From Oceanobacillus saliphilus (GTDB lineage Bacteria > Bacillota > Bacilli > Bacillales > Amphibacillaceae): DNA of 64,000 nt. The position numbers and the translations under genes were made by a program. This document shows positions 43,851-53,712 of the stretch, one piece after another (positions within the stretch are counted from its first letter, which is position 1; every line of letters begins with the position of its first letter). The stretch is taken from contig NZ_JALCZU010000001.1 in assembly GCF_023522835.1 (NCBI RefSeq), positions 513,297 to 577,296 on the forward strand, read 5' to 3'. The notes under the pieces were generated by a model. It was not told the origin of the DNA and ran no database searches. It worked only from the letters and a program-made list of their open reading frames with translations.

Positions 43851-44450
43851 CTATAGCACTTCTTTCGAGCCTGTAAATTTCATCATCGAGACCGAATCCT
43901 GTGAATGAATTCCTTCTTTTTTCAATACTTTTATAGTTGTTAGAAAAAGAATCTTGCAGTCAAGAAGAAGACTTTGGTTTTTGACATACCAACTATCCAA
44001 TGTAAATTTCTCTTCCCAAGTAATCGCATTTCTGCCATTCACTTGTGCCCAGCCCGTCATTCCAGGTCTTACCATATGACGCATTCGCTGCTCTTCGTTA
44101 TACAATGTTAAATATTCCATCAATAATGGCCTTGGTCCTACCAAACTCATATCTCCTTTGAGAACATTGAATAACTGCGGAAGCTCATCCAGGCTATACT
44201 TCCGTAAAAAGGACCCTAATCGTGTTAAGCGTTGTTCGTCATTCAGTAGTCTGCCTTTCCTATCTGTTGCATCTGTCATCGTTCTGAACTTATACAGTTC
44301 AAATGGTTTCCCATTAATACCGGGTCGCTGCTGTTTAAATAAAATCGGTGCTCCCATTGCAAGTCGTATCATGATTGCTGTTAAGAGAGTTACCGGCGAC
44401 AGTATTAATGTTAAAAGGAAGGAAATTAATACATCCATGAACCGTTTCAC
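43851..44450 (-). CDS. epsL: undecaprenyl-phosphate sugar phosphotransferase EpsL (PglC-like)
   Basis: 199-residue monotopic phosphoglycosyltransferase that starts repeat-unit assembly by moving a sugar phosphate, probably diacetylbacillosamine-phosphate, onto undecaprenyl phosphate. A hydrophobic re-entrant helix is at residues 7-28; the core motifs are FKQQRPGINGKPFELYKFRTM, DELPQLFNVLKGDMSLVGPRP and the C-terminal RPGMTGWAQVNGRNAI. The Asp-Glu pair of the active site lies in SLDELPQL. The start has AAAGGAG 11 bases upstream. It follows the small unknown gene by 16 bases. Confidence 0.93.
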   Translation of the reverse strand: MKRFMDVLISFLLTLILSPVTLLTAIMIRLAMGAPILFKQQRPGINGKPFELYKFRTMTDATDRKGRLLNDEQRLTRLGSFLRKYSLDELPQLFNVLKGDMSLVGPRPLLMEYLTLYNEEQRMRHMVRPGMTGWAQVNGRNAITWEEKFTLDSWYVKNQSLLLDCKILFLTTIKVLKKEGIHSQDSVSMMKFTGSKEVL

Positions 44451-44466
44451 TAAGCGTTCACTCCTT

Positions 44467-44631
44467 TCATTTTTTTATATCCTGCTTATGAACAGGTGCT
44501 TGATTAGTTGTAAATAATAAGCTTTGCTTCATATCATTTACAATCTCCATGACGTTGACATCTTTTGACTGATTACCTTTTTCGTATACAGTCATTAAAA
44601 TATCCTGTAATTGTTTCTGTGTTAAGTGCAT
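44467..44631 (-). CDS. small protein of unknown function in the eps operon (54 residues)
   Basis: ATG at 44631 with AAAGAGG about 8 bases upstream, reading 54 codons to a TGA at 44467-44469. It lies 17 bases after galE and 16 before epsL. The protein starts MHLTQKQLQDIL and contains two predicted amphipathic helices (about residues 4-17 and 26-40) and a polar tail; no membrane segment or Cys. I do not recognise a family. It lacks the Trp and leucine pattern of SinI, so I do not call it an antirepressor, although a small regulator or adaptor of the eps enzymes would fit its place. Confidence 0.7.
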   Translation of the reverse strand: MHLTQKQLQDILMTVYEKGNQSKDVNVMEIVNDMKQSLLFTTNQAPVHKQDIKK

Positions 44632-44648
44632 GGTTCGTAACCTCTTTT

Positions 44649-45731
44649 TTAGACATTAAAAAAACCAGCTGCATAACGCACTGGATTTCTGTCATTTCTT
44701 ATATTCTGTTTACTGAAAGCCTTGTTATAGCCATTAGGATTATGATATTGCCATCGCCACGAATCCTTACACATCTGCTCAATTCCACGCATCGCTTGCC
44801 AGTTAAGCTCATCTCTTGCCTTGGCAGGGTCGGCATAACACGTACTAATGTCACCCGAACGCCGGTCTGTCAATTCATATGGAATGGGTCTCCCAGAGAC
44901 TTTTCTAAACGTTTCTACCATTTCCAACACACTGTAACCTATTCCTGTGCCTAAATTATAAGCCTCAATACCTTTTATAGACTGCACTTTCTCCAAAGCC
45001 CTTAAGTGACCGATCGCTAAGTCGACGACATGAATATAATCTCTTACACCTGTTCCATCTTTCGTTGGATAATCATTGCCGAAAACCTGTAATTGTTGTC
45101 TTTTTCCGATAGCGACCTGCGATATATATGGCATGAGATTATTCGGAATTCCATTTGGATCTTCTCCAATCCGGCCACTTTGATGAGCACCAATTGGGTT
45201 GAAATATCTTAGTAATGAAATGCTCCATGAGGGGTCTGAAAAAGCTACATCTCGAAGAATTTCCTCAATCATCTGTTTCGTACGTCCATATGGATTGGTC
45301 GCTCCCAGTTTGCTGTCTTCTTTAATCGGCACTTTATCTGGTGTTCCATATACCGTTGCGGATGAACTAAACACGAGGTTCTTTACACCGTATTCCTGCA
45401 TTACCTCGCATAGAATAACTGTTCCTGTTATATTGTTTTGGTAATAATAGAGTGGAACGGAAACAGATTCACCTACTGCCTTCAGACCAGCAAAATGGAT
45501 CACCGACTCAATTTTATTCTGTTCAAATACTTCTTTAACACTTTCTCTATCCAGTAAATCCACGTGATAAGCTTTCATTGTTTTTCCCGTAATCTCTTCC
45601 ACTCGAGTTAAAGCTTCCGGATTACTGTTCGCGAAATTGTCCAGTACAATAACTTCATAGCCTTGATTGAGTAGCTCGACACAGGTGTGACTTCCGATAT
45701 ATCCGGCGCCACCTGTTACTAGAATCGGCAT
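44649..45731 (-). CDS. galE: UDP-glucose 4-epimerase
   Basis: Interconverts UDP-glucose and UDP-galactose (possibly also the N-acetyl forms) to supply donor sugars. It is 360 residues, about 25 longer than usual because of a C-terminal tail beginning NPNGYNKAF. The Rossmann loop [13 protein letters not shown] is at residues 5-17, the catalytic Ser in FSSSATVYG and the catalytic Tyr in NPYGRTK. The start has GGAGG 6-8 bases upstream. It lies 12 bases after epsG. Confidence 0.95.
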   Translation of the reverse strand: MPILVTGGAGYIGSHTCVELLNQGYEVIVLDNFANSNPEALTRVEEITGKTMKAYHVDLLDRESVKEVFEQNKIESVIHFAGLKAVGESVSVPLYYYQNNITGTVILCEVMQEYGVKNLVFSSSATVYGTPDKVPIKEDSKLGATNPYGRTKQMIEEILRDVAFSDPSWSISLLRYFNPIGAHQSGRIGEDPNGIPNNLMPYISQVAIGKRQQLQVFGNDYPTKDGTGVRDYIHVVDLAIGHLRALEKVQSIKGIEAYNLGTGIGYSVLEMVETFRKVSGRPIPYELTDRRSGDISTCYADPAKARDELNWQAMRGIEQMCKDSWRWQYHNPNGYNKAFSKQNIRNDRNPVRYAAGFFNV

Positions 45732-45743
45732 ATACTTCCTCCT

Positions 45744-46820
45744 TTACCAGATTAAATAATCACTTCTGTATAGGATATTAAGAGTTATCACACTCTCATA
45801 AAAATAATATAAAAAGTAACAGACGAGGATGCCAAAATAGACAAACTTTTGGTCCCTTTCCCGAAAAAGCTTCGGTAACCAGGAAATGAGAATCAGTCCG
45901 TAAAGCTGAAAATAAATAGATAATCTCGCAAAGATCCATTCTTGTGTTGCGATTACCATAAAAACAAATCCAATCAATGCCATATTTACGATGAAATCAC
46001 TTTCAGGGAAAAGTTTCTTTAACTTGTTTCTTCCTAAATAGGCTATAAACAGTGGTGCTGCTTCTACGGCTACCCGAATCATATTTGCTCCACCCTCAGC
46101 AAAATCGGCATACCCACCATATTGTGTATCTTCAATTGCCGAAAATAATAATGTAGTAAACTGCTCATAACCGATAACGACGATTACTGAAAATAGGACA
46201 AGGCCAATCGTAGCTTTAGACCATGCCTTAAACCGAACTAGAAAGTACATCGGAAGTAGGATGAGTGCAGTTTGATGGAATAAGGAGGCTATAACAACAA
46301 CAAACGTATATTTCCACCAATTTCCGTTGATCAGAAATTTAATTGCAGTAAAGGCAATTGCTGCTGCAAGCACCTGTCTGATTCCGTTCATCGAGACTAA
46401 GAATAAGCCACCTGTTATATAAACGTATAGACTAAGTTCAACCATTCTTGAATAGTTGTATAACACGATAATAATTAATAGATTTGTTAATAAGGCAGAA
46501 ACAAAAATCATGATTTGCGGATCTTCCGATATATAATTTTTCAGTACCATTTGAAATACTCCGAATCCAATATCTTTCTGCGACAGGATGTATTCCCATG
46601 TAAACTCATTATCCGCATAAATGTTTATATAATTGAACGTATCTCCTATATTTGACCGAAGACCCGAAATGAATGCCAACGTCGTTAGGGCACCAAATAG
46701 CAGTAGTTTATTTGGCTGTACGGAAACAGATATTCCTGGATTCATTACTGGTTTTGCAAAGTATCTTGCAAAAAATGAATACATAAATACCATAGCAAGA
46801 TTTATCCACAGTAAAGTCAT
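45744..46820 (-). CDS. epsG: EpsG-family polysaccharide polymerase (Wzy-type)
   Basis: Integral membrane protein of 358 residues with about ten hydrophobic segments, resembling the EpsG family that joins lipid-linked repeat units outside the membrane. Typical segments are RSNIGDTFNY near residue 60, SMNGIRQVLAAAIAF near 155 and SLFHQTALILLPMYFL near 190. It is the only polymerase candidate in the cluster. Although a Wzy-type pathway is implied, no Wzx flippase gene is found between epsA and the lasso genes. Confidence 0.88.
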   Translation of the reverse strand: MTLLWINLAMVFMYSFFARYFAKPVMNPGISVSVQPNKLLLFGALTTLAFISGLRSNIGDTFNYINIYADNEFTWEYILSQKDIGFGVFQMVLKNYISEDPQIMIFVSALLTNLLIIIVLYNYSRMVELSLYVYITGGLFLVSMNGIRQVLAAAIAFTAIKFLINGNWWKYTFVVVIASLFHQTALILLPMYFLVRFKAWSKATIGLVLFSVIVVIGYEQFTTLLFSAIEDTQYGGYADFAEGGANMIRVAVEAAPLFIAYLGRNKLKKLFPESDFIVNMALIGFVFMVIATQEWIFARLSIYFQLYGLILISWLPKLFRERDQKFVYFGILVCYFLYYFYESVITLNILYRSDYLIW

Positions 46821-46845
46821 TTGCTAAACCCTTTCAATTTAAAAC

Positions 46846-47736
46846 TCATAAGCTAACTTTCCTAGTTTTGGATGTTATGTAGAGATATAACATCGTCCCA
46901 AATGGTATTGCTAGAAATGTTAATACTTTATTTGGTGTTTCCTGTAAAAAGGTGGTGTTTTTGCTTAATAGACTGCTGGATACATAGTGTATGGCTTGCC
47001 TAAACTTAAATGAATTGGTAACAAACGGTAATTTCATGAGCTCTTTACGATAAAATGAAAAGCCCAATGGATTCGTTCGATACTGTTTTAGCATATTCTT
47101 TGAAGATCCATCTGGAAGATATTCCACACAGCATAGTACCTCATTCATTAAAAGCATTTCATAATCCTTATCCAACATGTAATACTTGTAAGCAAGCCCG
47201 ACATATTTCTCGCCTTTAAAGAGAGGATAAGGATATTTCCTTGTTAAATCTGAACGGTAGACAAGTTTCTTATCTCCTTTAACTCCATGCTTGCTGTATA
47301 GATCAAATAATGTCGATTGTTCTATTTGTTCTGGTAACCTCGTGCCAATGACAGCCCCACTCTGATCAGCATCCAAACCAATCATGCCACTTACCTGATC
47401 CGTTACAGATTTGTTCCAAAAGGAAAGGATCTGTTCAACAGCATCATCTGGCATATAATCATCCGAATCAATACAAACATTTAGTTCCGTATCAATCATG
47501 TCATATGCAGTGTTATGTGCACCATGCATACCTTGGTTTTCCTGCCAATGATAATTTATTTCTACAAGATTATCTTCCATCCAAGCTTCTACTAATTCTT
47601 TCGTATTATCCGTCGATCCGTCATCAATGATTAACCAAATAAAGTCTTTGCATGTTTGCCTTGTAAGACTTTCATAACAGTGATGAAGACAATAGGCTCG
47701 ATTATAGGTAGGGGTAAAGATCGTTAATTGTTTCAA
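46846..47736 (-). CDS. family 2 glycosyltransferase
   Basis: GT-A-fold transferase of 296 residues. The N-terminus LTIFTPTYNRAYCLHHCYESL, the Asp motif IDDGSTDNT and the DxD motif CIDSDDYMP near residue 93 support nucleotide-sugar binding. A single hydrophobic stretch near the C-terminus (LAIPFGTMLYLYI) may touch the membrane. It overlaps the preceding GT4 gene by 4 bases (ATGA) and ends 25 bases before epsG. The place corresponds to EpsE or EpsH in B. subtilis; I cannot tell which, and no flagellar-clutch signature is evident. Confidence 0.87.
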   Translation of the reverse strand: MKQLTIFTPTYNRAYCLHHCYESLTRQTCKDFIWLIIDDGSTDNTKELVEAWMEDNLVEINYHWQENQGMHGAHNTAYDMIDTELNVCIDSDDYMPDDAVEQILSFWNKSVTDQVSGMIGLDADQSGAVIGTRLPEQIEQSTLFDLYSKHGVKGDKKLVYRSDLTRKYPYPLFKGEKYVGLAYKYYMLDKDYEMLLMNEVLCCVEYLPDGSSKNMLKQYRTNPLGFSFYRKELMKLPFVTNSFKFRQAIHYVSSSLLSKNTTFLQETPNKVLTFLAIPFGTMLYLYITSKTRKVSL

Positions 47737-48851
47737 ACAGCTTCACTCCCTAAATCTAAATAGGAATTTTGTGTGAGTTCAGCAGTTTTCCTGATATCAT
47801 AGCCCTTCTTAGATAAAGCTTCCTGGTATACTTCCCGTCTAGGTTGCTTTTTTCCTAAATCAATCATTTTCTTCATCCATATGTATTTATCTGATAAAGG
47901 TAAATATTGAACAAGATTAAGACCCATATCCACTTCTTGTGTTATTTCATTTGATATCAGACAAGGTAACCCTGCACCTTGAGCTTCTATTAATGTGACC
48001 GGCAAACCTTCATGCAACGAAGGGAAAACAAACATATCAAAAGCCTGTAGTAAGTTATGTATATCTTCTCTTACACCAAGAAAATACACCTTTTTCTCTA
48101 ATTTCAACTGATATACTTTACCCATTATCTTCTGTTTTAACGGACCATCACCTGCCAGTAGTAGACAGGAGTTCGGTATTTTTTGATGGATTCCTGCGAA
48201 TACATCGATGAGAAAATCATGATTTTTTTGATGTGCAAACCTTCCTACATGCCCTAAAACGAATGTATCTTGTTTAATGTTCAGTTCTTTTCTGACTATG
48301 TTTCTTGTATTGGCAGAAAATCGAAATCTATCTGTTTCGATTCCATTGTTTAAGAGTGTAGCCTTTTCCGAGTGATGCTTATATAACCATTTAGCCGCTG
48401 CCTGTGAACAAGCATATAAATGCGTTGCACTCGAGGTAACATAGTTTCCCGCATACCACTTGTAAGCCCTGGATAAAAATCCACCTTCGCTCATCGTGTT
48501 ATGACTATGGGCAATCCTTATTGGAATGTTTGCTTTTTTGGCAGAACGAAGGACAAAGCCACTCATTTTATCGAGATGAGAATGAACAATTTTATATTCC
48601 TTATGCTCTTTGAAAAAAAGCTCGAGATCGCGAACGTACTTACGATGACCAGATTCTGTCACATAGGGGATTCGATGTACATTCCCACCCATTTGCATAA
48701 TTTCTTTGTCAAAAACACCTTCTTTACAAGTAAGGAAATCAAATTGGACTTTTGATCGATCCATATTTCGATACAAGTTCATAATCAGTGTTTCTGCACC
48801 GCCGCGATTCATATTTACGACGACATGCAGTATTCTCAATGGACCGCCCAT
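47733..48851 (-). CDS. epsF: family 4 glycosyltransferase EpsF-like
   Basis: 372-residue GT-B-fold transferase. ILHVVVNMNRGGAETLIMNLYRNM, FLTCKEGVFDKEI and HSHLDKMSGFVLR mark the N-domain; VLGHVGRFAHQKNHDFLI and PSLHEGLPVTLIEAQGAGLP the donor domain. The order epsD-epsF-GT2-epsG is close to that of the B. subtilis operon. The ATG at 48851 has AGGAGG 8 bases upstream and overlaps the end of epsD. Confidence 0.88.
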   Translation of the reverse strand: MGGPLRILHVVVNMNRGGAETLIMNLYRNMDRSKVQFDFLTCKEGVFDKEIMQMGGNVHRIPYVTESGHRKYVRDLELFFKEHKEYKIVHSHLDKMSGFVLRSAKKANIPIRIAHSHNTMSEGGFLSRAYKWYAGNYVTSSATHLYACSQAAAKWLYKHHSEKATLLNNGIETDRFRFSANTRNIVRKELNIKQDTFVLGHVGRFAHQKNHDFLIDVFAGIHQKIPNSCLLLAGDGPLKQKIMGKVYQLKLEKKVYFLGVREDIHNLLQAFDMFVFPSLHEGLPVTLIEAQGAGLPCLISNEITQEVDMGLNLVQYLPLSDKYIWMKKMIDLGKKQPRREVYQEALSKKGYDIRKTAELTQNSYLDLGSEAV

Positions 48852-49990
48852 TCCAACTCCTCCTGTTCCGCCATGAAAGATTGATATATTGGCTTTTTTT
48901 CAGATAAAACTTTATTGATACTATATTTTTCTATAATCAGATCTCTAGCATTCTTCGCAAATTCTTTTTGCGTATCCGTCATCTTAGCAAGGGATAACAC
49001 TTTATTTGCAAATTCACGTTGTTCGGAATGACGCATAAGCCAACCGGTTTGATTGTCAATTACCAGCTCCCGATGCCCCCGATTATCTACCGCCACAACA
49101 GGCAGTCCGCATGCCATTGCCTCCATGACATTAACTGGCAATCCCTCACGTAAACTGGAAGCAACTGCGATATCGCACATTGGCACGATTTCGTCAAGAT
49201 CCTTTCGAAAACCCAAGAACTCAACCATATCGCCAATACCAAGTTTCACGGCTAACTCCTGGCAGTGTTCTAGAAGGGCACCCTCCCCAGCTAGTAAAAG
49301 CTTTGCATTTGGGACGTGATTTTTCAGCAACGCTGTAACATGAATCAGAAACTGCTGATTTTTATTTTGATTAAATTCAGCAGCATAAAACAACAAAAAG
49401 TCATCGGCCTGATAGCCAAATGACTTCCTACGTTCTGCTTTTTTGTCGGCAGTAACCGGTTTGAACTTTTCCGTATCTACTCCAACACCATGCACATGTT
49501 CAATGGCAGCCGCTTTAAATCGGTGGTTTAATGCCAGCCGGTAATCTTCTTGATTAATCGTTATTAAACTATCTGTATACCTTGATAGATACCATTCAAT
49601 TGGGTAATAGAGCAGCCAGTTTACGAACGGTGCACCTTTACAAAAGTGAAAGCCATGCGCGGTATAGATAACCTTTGTTCCTTTTTTTCTCGCCTCTTTT
49701 GCAGCTAGACGGGCAAGTACGCCACCTAATGGGGTATGACAGTGTATCATTTTATAATTATTTTCATCAATGATTTTCTTTAATTGTTTGTATGCATTTA
49801 TATTTGATCGATGAAATGGGGAACGCTCGATGGCAATATTATATTTGTTATCGGTATATGGTAAATCTAGATTACCTGCTGCAGCCACATCCACTTCCCA
49901 GCCTTGATCCTTAAACCATTTCATATATGGCAGGTGAAATGCCTTGAAATGATAATCAACGGTTGCGCAATATAAGATTTTTTTGACCAT
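48836..49990 (-). CDS. epsD: family 4 glycosyltransferase EpsD-like
   Basis: 384-residue GT-B-fold transferase. YCATVDYHFKAFHLPYMKWFK, HCHTPLGGVLARLAA and TAHGFHFCKGAP match EpsD/CapM-type enzymes that use UDP-GlcNAc-like donors; SSLREGLPVNVMEAMACGLP is the donor-binding site. The start is the ATG at 49990 with GAGGGGGG 5-6 bases upstream. It is the first transferase gene after galU. Confidence 0.9.
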   Translation of the reverse strand: MVKKILYCATVDYHFKAFHLPYMKWFKDQGWEVDVAAAGNLDLPYTDNKYNIAIERSPFHRSNINAYKQLKKIIDENNYKMIHCHTPLGGVLARLAAKEARKKGTKVIYTAHGFHFCKGAPFVNWLLYYPIEWYLSRYTDSLITINQEDYRLALNHRFKAAAIEHVHGVGVDTEKFKPVTADKKAERRKSFGYQADDFLLFYAAEFNQNKNQQFLIHVTALLKNHVPNAKLLLAGEGALLEHCQELAVKLGIGDMVEFLGFRKDLDEIVPMCDIAVASSLREGLPVNVMEAMACGLPVVAVDNRGHRELVIDNQTGWLMRHSEQREFANKVLSLAKMTDTQKEFAKNARDLIIEKYSINKVLSEKKPIYQSFMAEQEELEWAVH

Positions 49991-50012
49991 CGAATCCCCC
50001 CTCTCCATTGAA

Positions 50013-50891
50013 TTATTTTGCCAATTCTGTTTCGACTATTCCTGTAAGGTAATCCAGCAATTCTTTCCTTAAATCGTCCCGTTGTAATGCAAATTCAATT
50101 GTTGTCTGGATAAAACCCATTTTATCTCCAACATCATAACGATTCCCTTCAAACTCATAGGCATATACCGCTTCTTGTTTATTCAGCGCTGCAATTGCAT
50201 CTGTCAGTTGGATTTCATCTCCAGCTCCTGGTTTTTGCGTGCTTAAAATATCAAATATTCTTGGGCTAAGAATATATCTCCCTAAAATAGCCAGTGTTGA
50301 AGGTGCTTCTTCCAGCTTGGGTTTTTCAACTAAATGGCGAACATTATATAACCGATCTTCCATTTGACTCCCATCCACAATTCCATATCGGCATACATCT
50401 GCTTCTTTCACTTTCTGTACGCCTAAGATGGAAGTATTGTAGTGATTGTATTGATCGATCAGTTGTTTCAGACTAGGTGTCTCTGCCTTTACAATATCGT
50501 CACCTAACAGCACGGCGAATGGTTCATTGCCAATGAACTTTCTTGCACACCAGATTGCATGCCCGAGCCCTTTTGGTTCTTTCTGACGGATATAATGAAT
50601 ATCCACTAGTTTGGATGGCTTTTGAACTTCACTTAATAGATCAAATTTTCCTTTTTCTATCAGATTCTGTTCCAGTTCAAAGGAATGGTCAAAGTGATCC
50701 TCGATAGCCCTTTTTCCTTTTCCCGTTACGATAATAATATCTTCGATGCCTGCTTCAACAGCTTCTTCAATAATGTATTGGATTGTTGGTTTATCAACGA
50801 TCGGAAGCATTTCCTTTGGCATTGCTTTAGTAGCTGGGAGGAATCTCGTTCCTAGACCTGCCGCTGGTATAATTGCTTTTTTGACTCTCAT
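50013..50891 (-). CDS. galU: UTP-glucose-1-phosphate uridylyltransferase
   Basis: Makes UDP-glucose from UTP and glucose-1-phosphate (GtaB/GalU). 292 residues, the normal length. The nucleotide loop [22 protein letters not shown] is at residues 6-27, the uridine-binding VLLGDDIV near 128 and the sugar-binding [10 protein letters not shown] near 190. It supplies galE and glucosyltransferases of the cluster. It sits between epsC and epsD, a gene not present in the B. subtilis eps operon, and is tightly spaced on both sides. Confidence 0.95.
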   Translation of the reverse strand: MRVKKAIIPAAGLGTRFLPATKAMPKEMLPIVDKPTIQYIIEEAVEAGIEDIIIVTGKGKRAIEDHFDHSFELEQNLIEKGKFDLLSEVQKPSKLVDIHYIRQKEPKGLGHAIWCARKFIGNEPFAVLLGDDIVKAETPSLKQLIDQYNHYNTSILGVQKVKEADVCRYGIVDGSQMEDRLYNVRHLVEKPKLEEAPSTLAILGRYILSPRIFDILSTQKPGAGDEIQLTDAIAALNKQEAVYAYEFEGNRYDVGDKMGFIQTTIEFALQRDDLRKELLDYLTGIVETELAK

Positions 50892-50908
50892 TTCGCTATC
50901 CCTCCTTC

Positions 50909-52732
50909 TTAAATTGTTAATACCTTTCTTGATTCATCGGCTACCACGTTATTCGCTAAGTTGAGTAACTGTTCTCGTAATGTTCCCGCATCCAAATCGT
51001 TATAGTTTGCTATTATGTCATTTATTTCATCGATGTAAAGGTCTGTTGTTTTTCCTACATAGATCTTCGGATATACTTGCGAATTCTCTACTTCACTCTC
51101 TTTCAATAACTCCTCAAATAGCTTTTCACCAGGCCTTATACCTGTGAATTCGATTCCTATTTCCTCAATCGAATTCCCTGATAGTTTAATTAAATTTCTG
51201 GCCAAGTCTACTATTTTCACCGGGTCTCCCATATCAAGGACAAATATCTCGCCGCCATTGGCAAGTGCACCCGCTTGAATCACTAGCCTTGAAGCCTCCG
51301 GTATCGTCATAAAATAACGAACCATTTCCGGATGTGTGACAGTCACTGGACCACCATCTTTAATCTGCTTTTTAAATAATGGGATAACGCTTCCTCTGCT
51401 TCCCAATACATTGCCAAATCTAACGGCAACAAATTTCGTATCACTATGTTTATCCATATCCTGGACGACCATCTCTGTCAGTCGTTTTGATGCCCCCATT
51501 ACACTCGTTGGATTGACAGCCTTATCTGTCGATACCATGACGAAAATGCCAACACCATTCCAGCTGGCCGCCTTTGCCACATTCATTGTTCCAATAATAT
51601 TATTTTTTACCGCTTCTTCCGGATTACGTTCCATTAAAGGAACATGCTTATGTGCAGCAGCATGGTAAACAACATCAGGCTTATACTTTCGCATCACAGC
51701 TCTCATCTTCTTCGCATCCTGTATGTCAGCGATCTCCGTAACAAATTCAATTTGGCTAGTTTTAAATTTACGCTTCAATTCCATTTCAATGGAGTAGATA
51801 CTGTTCTCCCCATGCCCAAGTAAGATCAATCTTCCTGGATTGAATACGGAAGCCTGCCGTGATATTTCTGAACCAATGGAACCACCAGCACCAGTAACCA
51901 AGACAACTTTATTGGATATATATTCAGAAATGCTTACGATATCCATATCAACGGGATCCCTTCCAAGCAAGTCTTCCACTTGGACATCACGAAACTGGTT
52001 GACGGATACTTTGCCGGTTATTAAATCCTCTAAAAACGGTAAAATTTTAGTTTGTGCATCTGTTTTTGCGCATTCCTGAAAAATCGTATTTAATTCTTTT
52101 TTACTAAGTGAGGGAATCGAGATAATAACATTATTAATCTTAAGTTCGTTAACGGCACTCGCGATGTCCCTTACTCCACCGACGACAGGAAGCCCCAAAA
52201 TGTCAAGATTTCGTTTTTTAGGATCATCATCAATAAAAGCTACTGGTAATAAATCCCCTTCATTCTTTCTTAATAATTGCCTGGCAACCATCGTACCCGC
52301 TGACCCGGCACCAATAATTAATGTGCGTATTTTGTTATCGGATTTGTTCATAATGGAATCACGATAAATTCTCCACAAGAATCTGGATCCTCCAATTAAA
52401 AACATATGGAGAAGCCACGTTACAGCAAGGAATTTAAACTGGACATCCTGTATAAAAATAAACTGTGTTATCATGACTGTAATAGCCGACAATGAGACTA
52501 CTTTAAGAATACTTAATAATTCCTGGATACTCGCATATTCCCAGACCTTTTTGTATAATTTGTATCTTGCTGAAAATAGATGATGACAAAACAAAATCGT
52601 AATACAACTGATGATAAGCAGGGGAGTCATGGAGAGAGATTCACTTACAAGGAAAATGCCAATAAAAAATGCAGTGAGTACAATAAAGGAATCAACAACT
52701 AAAAATAAAGAAATCCTTTGTCTATATGTCAT
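50909..52732 (-). CDS. epsC: membrane UDP-GlcNAc 4,6-dehydratase EpsC (CapD/PglF family)
   Basis: 607-residue protein with four N-terminal membrane helices, a first Rossmann-like domain ([16 protein letters not shown]) and a second SDR domain ([15 protein letters not shown] near residue 290) with the dehydratase site [18 protein letters not shown], in which the usual Tyr is replaced by Met as in PglF-type enzymes. It converts UDP-GlcNAc to the 4-keto-6-deoxy sugar used by EpsN and EpsM. The start has AAGGAAGG 2-4 bases upstream. An EAR RNA precedes it. Confidence 0.93.
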   Translation of the reverse strand: MTYRQRISLFLVVDSFIVLTAFFIGIFLVSESLSMTPLLIISCITILFCHHLFSARYKLYKKVWEYASIQELLSILKVVSLSAITVMITQFIFIQDVQFKFLAVTWLLHMFLIGGSRFLWRIYRDSIMNKSDNKIRTLIIGAGSAGTMVARQLLRKNEGDLLPVAFIDDDPKKRNLDILGLPVVGGVRDIASAVNELKINNVIISIPSLSKKELNTIFQECAKTDAQTKILPFLEDLITGKVSVNQFRDVQVEDLLGRDPVDMDIVSISEYISNKVVLVTGAGGSIGSEISRQASVFNPGRLILLGHGENSIYSIEMELKRKFKTSQIEFVTEIADIQDAKKMRAVMRKYKPDVVYHAAAHKHVPLMERNPEEAVKNNIIGTMNVAKAASWNGVGIFVMVSTDKAVNPTSVMGASKRLTEMVVQDMDKHSDTKFVAVRFGNVLGSRGSVIPLFKKQIKDGGPVTVTHPEMVRYFMTIPEASRLVIQAGALANGGEIFVLDMGDPVKIVDLARNLIKLSGNSIEEIGIEFTGIRPGEKLFEELLKESEVENSQVYPKIYVGKTTDLYIDEINDIIANYNDLDAGTLREQLLNLANNVVADESRKVLTI

Positions 52733-52777
52733 ATCCTTCCTTCTTTCATGGGTCTTTTAAGTAAATATTTATGTATA

Positions 52778-52906
52778 GATTGGGCATCTAACCCACCCTC
52801 ACATCACACTACCGACAACGAACGCGTCTAAGGTTTATTTAAAACCCACAGCATAACCGAGTGCCTACATTGATACAGGTGAGTAGACATCACCATAACG
52901 TTATAA
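52778..52906 (-). ncRNA. EAR (eps-associated RNA) antitermination element
   Basis: A gene-free, comparatively GC-rich stretch lies exactly between epsB and epsC, where the EAR element of B. subtilis lies. On the minus strand I see several hairpins: GGTGATGTCTACTCACC at about 52876-52892, GGTTTTAAATAAACC near 52830 and TGGGTTAGATGCCCA at about 52779-52793. EAR is known to make RNA polymerase pass terminators in long eps operons, which fits a polysaccharide operon of more than 20 kb. I call it from position and folding, with partial recall of the motif. Confidence 0.78.
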
Positions 52907-52927
52907 AACATCAATAAAGTAATTAAC

Positions 52928-52943
52928 TTTCTTTATAACGAAC
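52928..52943 (-). promoter_or_regulatory. SinR-like site inside the eps operon
   Basis: On the minus strand GTTCGTTATAAAGAAA, identical over 15 bases to the site at 54457-54472. It lies between epsB and the EAR element. It has one good half-site arm only, so it may be a weak site or a relic. Confidence 0.45.
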
Positions 52944-52952
52944 ACAACTAGC

Positions 52953-53020
52953 AGAAAACTTTGTTGTCACTACGATTTTAGGTGACAGCCTTCGATGCGC
53001 CTATGTATTAAGAAAGTTTT
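52953..53020. repeat. intergenic repeat R70, copy 2
   Basis: Related to 59139-59210 and 2521-2590. It has AGAAAACTT at the left, the inverted pair TTGTCAC / GGTGACA, GCCTTCG and a right end TTAAGAAAGTTTT that is an inverted repeat of the left end. It lies upstream of the EAR element. A further hairpin TTAAGAAAG / CTTTCTTAA extends beyond its right end to about 53033. Confidence 0.75.
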
Positions 53021-53055
53021 TTTTGCTTTCTTAACTTTAACAGAATTGCTCCATT

Positions 53056-53712
53056 CTACTTTTCATTAATAATGACTCCCAGCAAATTAGCATGTGCCAA
53101 ATCCAGTATTCGTTTTGCTTCAACGGCTTTATCCATTTCCGTCTTACCACGATGGAGAACCAATACAGCTCCATCACATTGATTGGCAAGCACTCTCGTT
53201 TCGGTCGACTTTAAAATTGTCGGAGAGTCAATGAGTACAATGTCATACATGTCAGCTACATCGTGTAAAAGACTCGCCATATCATTACTTCCTAATATTT
53301 CAGTTGGATTTGATACGTCAGGACCACTCGTTAATATATCCAGTTTCCCTATATCCGTAAAAGTGATTGCTTGTTTAAGGGAGATCGCTCCTTTTAACAC
53401 ATCTGTCAATCCAGTTTGATTCTGGATTTTAAAGACTTGATGTAACATTGAATTTCTTAAATTGGCGTCAATTAAGAGAACTTTTTCTTTTTGCTGTGCT
53501 ATCGATACAGCCAGATTTGCTACTGTTGTCGATTTGCCTTCGTTTTCGCCAGGGGATGTAATAAGAAAGACACGACTTTTCTTCTCCTCCATTAAAAACT
53601 TAAGATTTGTGCGTATCGTTCTAAATTGATCTGCAATGACGGAATCGGCGTTCAAATATGTGACAAGTTGTATTTTCTTATGCTTTTTAGGAAGCCTCTT
53701 GTTTAATACCAA
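53056..53712 (-). CDS. epsB: tyrosine autokinase EpsB (CpsD/CapB family)
   Basis: BY-kinase cytoplasmic part of about 218 residues that controls polymer length with EpsA. Walker A SPGENEGKSTTVANLA is near residue 55, Walker A' VLLIDANLRNSM near 93 and Walker B IVLIDSPTIL near 160. The usual C-terminal tyrosine cluster is absent: the protein ends LDLAHANLLGVIINEK. The chosen start is a TTG at 53712 with AAGGGG 8 bases upstream; a GTG at 53721 is possible. It overlaps the epsA end. Confidence 0.9.
   Translation of the reverse strand: MVLNKRLPKKHKKIQLVTYLNADSVIADQFRTIRTNLKFLMEEKKSRVFLITSPGENEGKSTTVANLAVSIAQQKEKVLLIDANLRNSMLHQVFKIQNQTGLTDVLKGAISLKQAITFTDIGKLDILTSGPDVSNPTEILGSNDMASLLHDVADMYDIVLIDSPTILKSTETRVLANQCDGAVLVLHRGKTEMDKAVEAKRILDLAHANLLGVIINEK

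Noticed and set aside
44467-44631. Reading the 54-residue protein as a SinI antirepressor
   Set aside because: It lies in the same operon as SinR, but lacks the Trp and the leucine spacing of the SinI helices; kept as unknown.
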